Source: an uncultured Oxalobacter sp. (lineage in GTDB: Bacteria > Pseudomonadota > Gammaproteobacteria > Burkholderiales > Burkholderiaceae_D). From it: a DNA stretch of 24,424 bases. The stretch spans positions 1 to 24,424 of the forward strand of contig CAKRSU010000029.1 in NCBI GenBank assembly GCA_934401755.1. The letters are read 5' to 3'. Numbering within the stretch: position 1 is the first letter of the stretch; each line of letters opens with the position of its first letter. Position numbers and translations under genes: made by a program. The notes under the pieces are model-generated. The model was not told the origin of the DNA, searched no databases, and worked only from the letters and a program-made list of their open reading frames with translations. Below are positions 14,824-24,424 of the stretch, in pieces.

Positions 14824-16131
14824 ATGAAAATGAATGATTCTGTATCGAAAGCGACGTTGATATTTGAAGATGGTACGCCGTCAGTTGAACTTCCAGTGTA
14901 TAAAGGTACGATGGGCCCAGACAGTATTGATATGCGCTCTCTTTTTCGAAAGACAGGGAAGCTCTCTTATGATCCGGGGTTTATGGCGACAGCATCTTGC
15001 CGTTCTTCATTGTCATATATTGATGGGGATAAAGGAGAATTACTTTACTGTGGTTATCCGATTGAAGAGCTGGCTAAAAAATGTAATTTTATGGAAACAA
15101 GCTATCTGCTCTTAAATGGTGAATTACCAACAAAAGAAGAGTACGACAGTTTTACCCATGATATTGCGGAATGTTCAATGGTTCATGAGCAGATGCATTT
15201 TTTCTTTAGAGGATTTCGGCGTGATTCTCATCCAATGTCACTGCTTGTCGCTATTGTGGGGGCGTTATCTTCCTTTTATCATGAACAGGTTGATGTTAAT
15301 AATCCGGAACATCGCAAGAAAGTGGCAATTCGGTTATTAGCAAAAATTCCAACATTAGTTGCCATGTCTTATAAATATACAGTGGGGCAGCCATTTGTTT
15401 ATCCTCGCAAAGATTTGTATTACACGGCAAATTTTATGCGTATGATGTTCTCTACGCCAATAGAGGATTATAAGATTAATGATGTCTTAGTTCGTGCATT
15501 AGATCGTATTTTTATTTTGCATGCAGATCATGAACAAAATGCATCCACTTCAACCGTTCGATTAGCGGGTTCTTCCGGGGCAAATCCATTTGCTTGTATT
15601 GCAGCGGGTATTGCTGCTTTATGGGGACCAGCGCATGGTGGGGCTAATGAAGCCTCTTTGCAAATGATTAAACATATTGGATCAGTTGAGAATGTTGCAC
15701 CTTATGTTAAGTCTGTCAAAGAAGGAACTGCTGGCAATCGTTTAATGGGATTTGGGCATCGTGTATATAAAAACTATGATCCACGGGCGACTTTAATGCG
15801 CGAAACTTGCCATGAAGTACTTGAGGAATTAGGATTAAAAGATAGTCCATTATTTAAGATTGCCTTGGAAATTGAACGAGTTGCTTTGGAAGACGAATAT
15901 TTTGTTAAACGTCGTTTGTATCCAAATGTTGATTTTTATTCTGGTATTGTTCAATCCGCATTGGGTATTCCTTCGTCATTCTTTACGGGAATTTTTGCAT
16001 TAGCAAGAAGTGTTGGATGGATTGCGCAATGGAAAGAGATGTTTTCAGATCCAGAACACAGAATAGGACGTCCGCGTCAGTTATATACCGGAGCTCCTCG
16101 GCGTAGTGTTCCTGATCGAAATATTCGCTAA
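14824..16131 (+). CDS. gltA: Citrate synthase, type II
   Basis: 435 residues, normal for the NADH-sensitive gammaproteobacterial type. The active-site segments are [10 protein letters not shown] at 233-242, [10 protein letters not shown] at 268-277 (H271) and NVDFYSG with D370; [14 protein letters not shown] at 308-321 is the conserved oxaloacetate/CoA region. It condenses acetyl-CoA with oxaloacetate to give citrate and CoA in the TCA cycle. The N-terminal beta domain (about 10-60) is present, as in hexameric enzymes. GGAT lies 6 bases before the ATG; a second ATG two codons on is possible. It stands alone; the sdh genes that flank gltA in E. coli are not here. A long leader precedes it and paired hairpins follow it. 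Confidence 0.96.
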   Translation: MKMNDSVSKATLIFEDGTPSVELPVYKGTMGPDSIDMRSLFRKTGKLSYDPGFMATASCRSSLSYIDGDKGELLYCGYPIEELAKKCNFMETSYLLLNGELPTKEEYDSFTHDIAECSMVHEQMHFFFRGFRRDSHPMSLLVAIVGALSSFYHEQVDVNNPEHRKKVAIRLLAKIPTLVAMSYKYTVGQPFVYPRKDLYYTANFMRMMFSTPIEDYKINDVLVRALDRIFILHADHEQNASTSTVRLAGSSGANPFACIAAGIAALWGPAHGGANEASLQMIKHIGSVENVAPYVKSVKEGTAGNRLMGFGHRVYKNYDPRATLMRETCHEVLEELGLKDSPLFKIALEIERVALEDEYFVKRRLYPNVDFYSGIVQSALGIPSSFFTGIFALARSVGWIAQWKEMFSDPEHRIGRPRQLYTGAPRRSVPDRNIR

Positions 16132-16184
16132 TTTTTTAGCGGTTATTTTGATGATAAGGAGAGCTTCCTGTTTATTAAAAGGGT

Positions 16185-16230
16185 CTTATATCCTTGTTTT
16201 TAATCGAGGATATAAGGCTCTTATCCTTAT
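16185..16230 (+). repeat. Two overlapping inverted repeats after gltA
   Basis: CTTATATCCT (16185-16194) and AGGATATAAG (16207-16216) form a perfect 10-base stem. The right arm's ATAAGG can instead pair with CCTTAT (16225-16230), so the two hairpins exclude each other. The first has T's in its loop, not after it, so it is not a standard terminator. It may end or stabilise the gltA message. Confidence 0.5.
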
Positions 16231-16493
16231 AAATTTCAATAGAGTTGGCATGAGGGCAAATCCTTTTTGTATTCTTCAATATTCAAGAGGGGTAAATACT
16301 TGTATTCTGGTTCGGTCAAAGTTTTCTTGTTTTAATCGAAATAACTGATCGTTAATTCTTGACTTAGATGCGTTGAAGTTAAAAACAGGAAAGTGCTTCT
16401 TTTGATTTCTTTTCTTCGTATTCGTTATTTTTTTTAATGATCTTTTCTAAGGCAGCTTGGCGAAGGATACTCGTGGGTTGTTTTTTTTTAAGC

Positions 16494-16499
16494 TATAAT
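16494..16499 (+). promoter_or_regulatory. Likely -10 box of the pyrG operon
   Basis: A perfect TATAAT follows a run of T's at 16480-16489, 29 bases before the pyrG ATG. The -35 region at 17 bases spacing (TCGTGG) is poor, so an activator or the T-run may compensate. The leader would be only about 20 bases. Confidence 0.4.
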
Positions 16500-16525
16500 T
16501 AGATTTTCCCGTAAAGTGCCTATAG

Positions 16526-19029
<2,504 letters not shown>

Positions 19030-19051
19030 TAATAGAAATAGTTAAGAATAG

Positions 19052-20347
<1,296 letters not shown>

Positions 20348-20380
20348 TATTATTGTCTAGATTGATTTCTAATTAGAATC

Positions 20381-20725
20381 ATGTTTACTTCTAGGCGTGC
20401 TGTTACGATCATATTGGCCATTTTGGTTGTTATTATTCAATATCCTCTTTGGATTGGTAAAGGAGGGTGGTTACGGGTATGGAGTTTGAACAATCAATTG
20501 GAATCCATTGAACACCATAATGAAGAGCTTAAGGCAAGAAATGAAAGGCTTGCATCAGATGTTAGGAGTCTTCAAGAGGGAAATGAAGCGATTGAAGAAC
20601 GAGCTAGAAGCGAATTAGCAATGGTAAAACGTGGTGAAATTTTTATTCAGCTTATTAATGTGAAAAATTCGCCTGTTTTAGATAAAGATCTAGAAAAAAA
20701 TGATCATAGTGATCAAAGTCATTAA
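20381..20725 (+). CDS. ftsB: Cell division protein FtsB
   Basis: 114 residues. One membrane segment at about 8-26, then a periplasmic coiled coil from about 35-75 rich in Glu/Asn/Leu heptads (LNNQLESIEHHNEELKARNE), then the typical RARSELAMVKRGEIFI segment with the EERAR...L motif of FtsB. FtsB forms a complex with FtsL and FtsQ and signals activation of septal peptidoglycan synthesis. It follows eno by 33 bases, the standard gammaproteobacterial order. ispD, often next, is absent; tRNA-Asn follows instead. The C-terminal tail (about 90-114) is acidic, His/Ser-rich and probably disordered, slightly longer than in E. coli. Confidence 0.92.
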   Translation: MFTSRRAVTIILAILVVIIQYPLWIGKGGWLRVWSLNNQLESIEHHNEELKARNERLASDVRSLQEGNEAIEERARSELAMVKRGEIFIQLINVKNSPVLDKDLEKNDHSDQSH

Positions 20726-20732
20726 AAGATAG

Positions 20733-20762
20733 TTGCATAAAATAAGATAATAATATTATAAT
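20733..20762 (+). promoter_or_regulatory. Promoter of tRNA-Asn
   Basis: TTGCAT (20733-20738), an 18-base spacer, and TATAAT (20757-20762) lie 34 bases before the tRNA. A small inverted repeat CACCTA/TAGGTG lies in the leader and could mark a processing site. Confidence 0.6.
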
Positions 20763-20796
20763 AGCCAGATTGGCACACCTAATAGGTGATTAAAAT

Positions 20797-20872
20797 TCCC
20801 CGATAGCTCAGTCGGTAGAGCGACGGACTGTTAATCCGCAGGTCCCTGGTTCGAGCCCAGGTCGGGGAGCCA
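20797..20872 (+). tRNA. tRNA-Asn (GUU)
   Basis: 76 bases with acceptor arms TCCCCGA/TCGGGGA, a D-arm around AGCTCAGTCGGTAGAGC, anticodon stem CGGAC/ATCCG around TGTTA with anticodon GTT, T-arm CCTGGTTCGAGCCCAGG, discriminator G and encoded CCA. All stems pair. The promoter and terminator next to it indicate an independent unit. Confidence 0.96.
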
Positions 20873-20884
20873 AAGTCTATTGAA

Positions 20885-20910
20885 AACATCAGATTAGTCT
20901 GGTGTTTTTT
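20885..20910 (+). terminator. Rho-independent terminator after tRNA-Asn
   Basis: AACATCAGA (20885-20893) pairs with TCTGGTGTT (20898-20906), one G-U, loop TTAG, followed by TTTT and further T's. It lies 13 bases past the tRNA. Confidence 0.85.
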
Positions 20911-21398
20911 CTTTTTGTAGTCTGATTCAAAATTAAAGGTTATATCTTTTCTCGTCTCTACACCAAATAAAGGGGCGGGCTCCATTCCAAACGATTCAAT
21001 TAATCGTTAATAATATTCCAAAACAATATATAACAAATATCTGTTAATGGCCACAGAGGACTCTGTTTCTTAAACGATAGTTTTCAAAGTTTCTAAAGTC
21101 ATAAGCGCTTCTTTAAATGAGTTTCATCTTACGATGGGAACTGGTAAATCACCAAATAAAAAGTACTAGCATTTCATATCCCATCTGCTAGAATAGCGTT
21201 ATTCATACATTGAATAGCGCTATTCTAGCAGAATAGTTTTGTTGTAAATGAAAACTGAATCGTGCTCTGCAGATATTATAAATTTCAGATACTATATTGA
21301 AACACCGTTAGGATTGTTATAGAAAAATTTGTCGGTCAATCATACGGTAAAACGCAGACATAATTTATTAATTTTTTTAATTTATGGAATAGACGGTT
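20911..21398. other. 488-base gap before the aldehyde dehydrogenase gene
   Basis: No gene is supported. The minus-strand frame over 20779-20985 is the antisense shadow of the tRNA. The gap holds a short ACAGA/TCTGT dyad (21053-21066), the tandem palindrome at 21184-21232, and a weak TTGAAA/TATAGA promoter candidate (21297-21323, 15-base spacer). A G-rich 8-mer GGGGCGGG near 20972 recurs near 23571. Confidence 0.5.
21184..21232. promoter_or_regulatory. Tandem palindromic operator candidate
   Basis: Two 14-base dyads, GAATAGCGTTATTC (21191-21204) and GAATAGCGCTATTC (21212-21225), start exactly 21 bases apart. The second is a perfect palindrome. With the flanks they also form one large inverted repeat with 22-base arms (21184-21205 and 21211-21232), one G-U, loop TACAT. 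Even dyads one 21-base step apart on one DNA face are typical of paired dimeric repressor sites such as TetR-type. It is not followed by a T-run, so it is unlikely to be a terminator. A third half-site GAATAG follows at 21231. The likely controlled gene is the aldehyde dehydrogenase about 170 bases downstream. Confidence 0.6.
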
Positions 21399-22883
21399 AT
21401 GAAAGACAAAAAAGACAAGAAAGAAAAAAGAGCTAAAAATACAATCAGACAATATGAGTTGCTGATTAATGGACAATGGATTACACCAGAAACAGAACAA
21501 TATTCAACAATTCTAAATCCGGCCACTGAAGAGGTTATTGCAACTGTTGCAGCAGGCGGTGTTGGGGATGTTGACTTGGCGGCCAGAGCAGCAAAAGAAG
21601 CCCTCAAAACTTGGAACGCAATTACAGCAGCTCAGAGAGGAAAAATTCTCAATAGATTTGCAGATCTTTTAGAAGAGCATCAAGATGAATTGGTTGAGAT
21701 AGAAAGTCTGAATGCGGGTAAACCAATTGCCAGTGTTTTGCGCCAGGATATGCCAGCTGCCATTGATACAATACGTTATTATGCAGGTTGGGCTGATAAA
21801 ATTTTGGGCGAAGTTGTGCCAGCTAGAGTTGATGCATTGACTTATACAGTTAGAGAACCGATTGGCGTTGTTGGTGCGATTGTTCCTTGGAATTTTCCAT
21901 TAATGATTGGTATTTGGAAAATTGCTCCAGCATTGGCTTGTGGTTGTACTTTAGTTGTGAAACCAGCAGAAATTACTCCATTATCTGCTATTCGTTTAGG
22001 AGAATTGGCGCTTGAAGCAGGTATTCCGCCAGGGGTACTTAATATTGTGACAGGTAAAGGTAGTGTTGTTGGGGATGCTATGGTTGCACATAAGCTGATC
22101 GATAAAATTACTTTTACAGGGTCTCCTCGTGTTGGTCGTGGCATTATGCAAGGAGCATCTGTTAACTTTAAAAAAATTACGCTTGAACTAGGTGGAAAAT
22201 CAGCCAATATTATTTTTAATGATGCTGATATTGATGCTGCGGTTAGAGCCGCGACTTCTGGTATTTTTTTCAATGCTGGGCAAGTGTGTTCTGCTGGGTC
22301 TCGCATCTTAGTTCAACAAGATATTCATGATGAAGTTGTTGCCCGTTTTGTTGAGCGGGCAAAAAATATTAGAATGGGAAATACAACAGAAAAAGATACC
22401 ATTATGGGCCCTGTTGTTTCAGAAAATCAGATGAAGACGGTGCTTCGTTATATTGATATTGGCAAAGGAGAGGGCGCTACCATTGCTTATGGAGGGAAGC
22501 GTGTTGGGAAAAAAGGTTTTTTTGTAGAGCCTACTATTTTTACAAATGTCAAAAATGAAATGCGTATTTCACAAGAGGAAATTTTTGGTCCAGTTGCTTG
22601 TGTCATTCCATTCGAAACAGAAGAGGAAGCTATTGAAATTGCTAATGGTACGGCATTTAGTTTAGCTGCTGGTGTTTGGAGTGCAGATGTAGCTCGTGTC
22701 CATCGAGTTTCACATGCTTTAAAAGCAGGAACTGTATGGATTAATACTTATGGTTTTACTGATGTCCGATTGCCTTGGGGAGGTGCAGGAGAATCTGGTT
22801 TCGGTCGAGAACATGGTGATGCCGCAATTGATAATTTTACTGAACCAAAAACAATTTGGGTTTCTTTAAAGAATAAAAATTGA
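21399..22883 (+). CDS. NAD(P)-dependent aldehyde dehydrogenase
   Basis: 494 residues. The fold is full length: PWNFPLMIGIWKIAPALACG at 163-182, KPAEITP at 188-194, FTGSPRVGR at 239-247, general-base E263 in LELGGKSAN, nucleophile C297 in FNAGQVCSAGSR, and EEIFGPV in the C-terminal half. It oxidises an aldehyde to the acid. The general pattern fits the betaine/gamma-aminobutyraldehyde/aromatic aldehyde branches, but I cannot choose the substrate. The first 15 residues (MKDKKDKKEKRAKN) are unusually Lys-rich and not typical of the family; no later Met would give a more usual start. No ribosome-binding site is clear. It is preceded by a probable operator and followed by its own terminator, so it is a single-gene unit. 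Confidence 0.92.
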   Translation: MKDKKDKKEKRAKNTIRQYELLINGQWITPETEQYSTILNPATEEVIATVAAGGVGDVDLAARAAKEALKTWNAITAAQRGKILNRFADLLEEHQDELVEIESLNAGKPIASVLRQDMPAAIDTIRYYAGWADKILGEVVPARVDALTYTVREPIGVVGAIVPWNFPLMIGIWKIAPALACGCTLVVKPAEITPLSAIRLGELALEAGIPPGVLNIVTGKGSVVGDAMVAHKLIDKITFTGSPRVGRGIMQGASVNFKKITLELGGKSANIIFNDADIDAAVRAATSGIFFNAGQVCSAGSRILVQQDIHDEVVARFVERAKNIRMGNTTEKDTIMGPVVSENQMKTVLRYIDIGKGEGATIAYGGKRVGKKGFFVEPTIFTNVKNEMRISQEEIFGPVACVIPFETEEEAIEIANGTAFSLAAGVWSADVARVHRVSHALKAGTVWINTYGFTDVRLPWGGAGESGFGREHGDAAIDNFTEPKTIWVSLKNKN

Positions 22884-22889
22884 TGCTAT

Positions 22890-22933
22890 AAGATCCTATT
22901 AGTTCAATATAATTAGCCTAATAGGATCTTTTT
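22890..22933 (+). terminator. Rho-independent terminator after aldehyde dehydrogenase
   Basis: The 13-base perfect arms AAGATCCTATTAG (22890-22902) and CTAATAGGATCTT (22918-22930) surround a 15-base loop, with TTT following. It may work in both directions. Confidence 0.8.
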
Positions 22934-22967
22934 AAATTATCTATTATTTCAGTTTCTATATTGAAAA

Positions 22968-23510
22968 ATGTTTATAACGAAACTACAACTAAAAAAAAGA
23001 CTTGTAATTGGTTTAATAGGAATAGTCATGGCTTTTTCTGTTCATGCCAATCCTATTTGGACAGGATTTTCACCAGATGGTGGAGCCGAAAACTTAGTGA
23101 TTAGAACAATTGATACAGCTCGAACTTCAATTCGCATGGCTGCTTATTCTTTTACTTCTCCTAAAATTATGAAAAGTTTGATCAATGCAAAAAAACGAGG
23201 GGTTGATGTCAGAATTATTATTGATGAAAAGGGTAATCATGGGCAAGCAAGTCAAGCTGCTATGAATCTTATTGTAAATTCAGGAATCGAATTAAGGACT
23301 ATTAAGCGGTATAAAATTCATCATGATAAATATATTATCGTTGATGGTCAGCATACAGAGACAGGAAGTTTCAACTATACAAATTCTGCCGCAAAAAATA
23401 ACAGTGAAAATGTTATTGTTATTTGGAATGATAAAGAAGTTGCTCGTAAATATTTAAATCATTGGACATCTAGATGGAATCAGGGCAGTGTATGGCACTC
23501 TTCTTATTAA
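22968..23510 (+). CDS. Nuc-type phospholipase D family endonuclease, exported
   Basis: 180 residues with a signal peptide (about 1-27, cleavage after VHA). One HKD motif is complete: H119, K121, D126, then G133-S134 and N136 in HHDKYIIVDGQHTETGSFN. Single-HKD proteins of this length, such as Nuc of plasmid pKM101, are dimers that cut DNA without a metal ion and are often plasmid- or conjugation-linked. AAYSFTSPKIMKSLINAKKRGVDVRII fits the fold. It should act in the periplasm. It lies beside fragments of a phage/plasmid protein, which suits a mobile origin, though the aldehyde dehydrogenase terminator separates it from its left neighbour. No clear ribosome-binding site is visible. Confidence 0.88.
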   Translation: MFITKLQLKKRLVIGLIGIVMAFSVHANPIWTGFSPDGGAENLVIRTIDTARTSIRMAAYSFTSPKIMKSLINAKKRGVDVRIIIDEKGNHGQASQAAMNLIVNSGIELRTIKRYKIHHDKYIIVDGQHTETGSFNYTNSAAKNNSENVIVIWNDKEVARKYLNHWTSRWNQGSVWHSSY

Positions 23511-23569
23511 TGTTATCTGATTTTTTTATTTATCGGTGAATTGTGATATTCAGGAAAATTATTCGATAA

Positions 23570-23959
23570 TGGGGCGGGTATACTGAAGCTTTAATTCTAT
23601 TATTACGAGATGGTAGAAAAGCCAGAGATAATTTTGACTTGAACGAGAACAAAAAAGAAGGTCGAGTTTTTAATCGTGAACCGGGTGCATTTACCAAGCG
23701 CGAACAAGAAATCTTTGATGATTTCATGTCTAATCGCCATGATGCAAACCGTATTAAAGAAAACCTGAAAAAATATGCAGGCACTGAATGGGCAAAACAA
23801 GCCGTTGAAGCAATATTTGTTCGGCAGGCGATAAATGATTTAATAAATGGTGTTGAGCCTAATTATGAATCCAGTATGGATTCTTCAAACGTCAGAGGAA
23901 TGAGAAAAGACCTATTGGAGGATGGATGGTATCGAAGCATTGCGAAATCGAGCGATTGA
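23570..23959 (+). pseudogene. Fragment of a large phage/plasmid protein
   Basis: The open frame is closed upstream by TAA (23567-23569) and has no good start, only a TTG at 23639. It reads EALILLLRDGRKARDNF, FNREPGAFTKREQEIFDDF, KYAGTEWAKQAVEAIFVRQAI and DLINGVEPNYE, mostly helical and hydrophilic. The lack of a proper N-terminus suggests the inner piece of a larger protein. It overlaps the GP88-like frame that follows, in another frame, by 38 bases; most simply, one ancestral reading frame has been broken by a frameshift near 23920-23957. Function is not known. Confidence 0.55.
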
Positions 23960-24170
23960 AAATGGTCTTATTGGTAATGCATCAAAACCTATTAACAACG
24001 TTAATAGCTCATTCTTGAACTGTAATTCTTCTGCATCCTGTGCAAAATATTGTTATGCAACCAAAGGTAATTACCGTTACGCTAATGTTATTGTAGAGTC
24101 TGAGATGACCATAATATTGGTTGAAATGGATCCTAAATGGACAGCAGAACAAGTTGCAAGTCAGCAATGA
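23922..24170 (+). pseudogene. Truncated GP88-like phage/plasmid protein
   Basis: 82 residues: IEALRNRAIENG, then SSFLNCNSSASCAKYCYATKGNYRYANV, ending EMDPKWTAEQVASQ. The CxxxxxCxxYCYA cysteine pattern followed by KGNYRY is that of the GP88-type proteins of phages and plasmids, whose domain is normally about twice this length or more. The frame ends at a TGA in the middle of the domain and no continuation is seen in other frames. GGAGG at 23916-23920 is only one base from the ATG, too near to work well. It is best read as a remnant of the same gene as the preceding fragment. Confidence 0.55.
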
Positions 24171-24324
24171 CCGCTCTTGTCCCATTTTATTAAAACAGAC
24201 AAAAGGACAATGAGTGCTAATTGAGGGATTATAGAGGTGAGTTTATAGAAAGTAATTTATAGAGAGAAAATTCAAAAAGAGAGAGAAGATAAATCAGTAG
24301 ATAGAAGATAAAACAGTAAAAAAA

Positions 24325-24353
24325 TTGACTTATGAAAATCATACTTCCATAAT
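24325..24353 (+). promoter_or_regulatory. Strong promoter pointing out of the window
   Basis: TTGACT (24325-24330), a 17-base spacer, and CATAAT (24348-24353) follow an A-rich run (24311-24324) that could act as an UP element. Each box matches the consensus at 5 of 6. The downstream segment GCAGAACCCC is GC-rich, as in stable-RNA or growth-rate-controlled promoters. The product lies outside the window, so an rRNA or other stable-RNA transcript is only a possibility. Confidence 0.6.
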
Positions 24354-24424
24354 GCAGAACCCCTGTGTGGTGCCTATTTTTAAAATTCACCAATTCAAAA
24401 TAACATAGATAACATAAATTGCAG

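Noticed and set aside
16106..16348. 80-codon frame after gltA
   Set aside because: It overlaps the gltA end in another frame, lacks a ribosome-binding site and shows Cys/Ile-rich random composition.
20779..20985. 68-codon minus-strand frame
   Set aside because: Its WARTRDLRINSPSLYRLSYRG core is the classic antisense translation of a tRNA gene.
21184..21232. Reading of the large inverted repeat as a terminator
   Set aside because: It is followed by ATAGTTTTGTTG rather than a T-run, no gene ends close before it, and the internal dyads at helical spacing suit an operator better.
21842..22306. 154-codon minus-strand frame
   Set aside because: It is a shadow of the aldehyde dehydrogenase gene, with no motif of its own.
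20797..24170. tRNA-Asn as attachment site of an island holding the aldehyde dehydrogenase and nuclease genes
   Set aside because: No second copy of the tRNA 3' end was found to the right and no integrase is present in this part.

Overview
This is an AT-rich bacterial chromosome segment, most likely from a gammaproteobacterium. The gene orders ybeY-phoH(ybeZ)-miaB and pyrG-kdsA-eno-ftsB are typical of that class, and AraJ and type II citrate synthase fit too. I cannot name the species from sequence alone. A small-genome, AT-rich lineage such as Cardiobacteriales/Wohlfahrtiimonas relatives is a guess.

Layout. (1) Positions 1-2400 are accessory DNA. They hold the last codons of a tyrosine integrase, the 3' part of a tRNA-Ser(CGA) with its own terminator, and an IS1182-type transposase truncated exactly where it meets the tRNA. 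A degenerate fragment follows, then a tight three-gene operon: DUF3990 (predicted ADP-ribosyltransferase fold), an uncharacterised small acidic protein, and DUF3791. The integrase tail and this operon recall genes I associate with Firmicutes mobile elements. (2) Positions 2500-6330, all on the minus strand, hold a short FUSC-type membrane protein and the RNA-maturation cluster miaB, phoH, ybeY. (3) Positions 6430-9620 hold a large PiT-type phosphate transporter with a C-terminal PhoU-like half, a strong terminator, and a PhoB-like response regulator with no PhoR beside it. (4) Positions 9630-14430 hold a GH15-like protein and a secreted SNase-like protein, both apparently lacking family catalytic residues, then an AraJ-type MFS exporter and a Cof-type HAD phosphatase. 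(5) Positions 14430-20900 are the housekeeping core: gltA, pyrG-kdsA-eno-ftsB and tRNA-Asn. (6) Positions 20900-24424 are again loose and partly accessory. Here lie an aldehyde dehydrogenase behind a striking tandem palindrome, a Nuc-type phospholipase-D nuclease, two out-of-frame pieces of a phage/plasmid GP88-like protein, and a good promoter pointing out of the window.

How they fit together. PiT and PhoB suggest a local phosphate uptake and regulation unit. pyrG-kdsA-eno-ftsB looks like one transcript joining CTP synthesis, KDO synthesis, glycolysis and division. The two ends carry scars of mobile DNA. The best candidates for new biology are the DUF3990/DUF3791 three-gene module, the two predicted pseudoenzymes (GH15-like and SNase-like), and the tandem palindromic operator at 21.2 kb.
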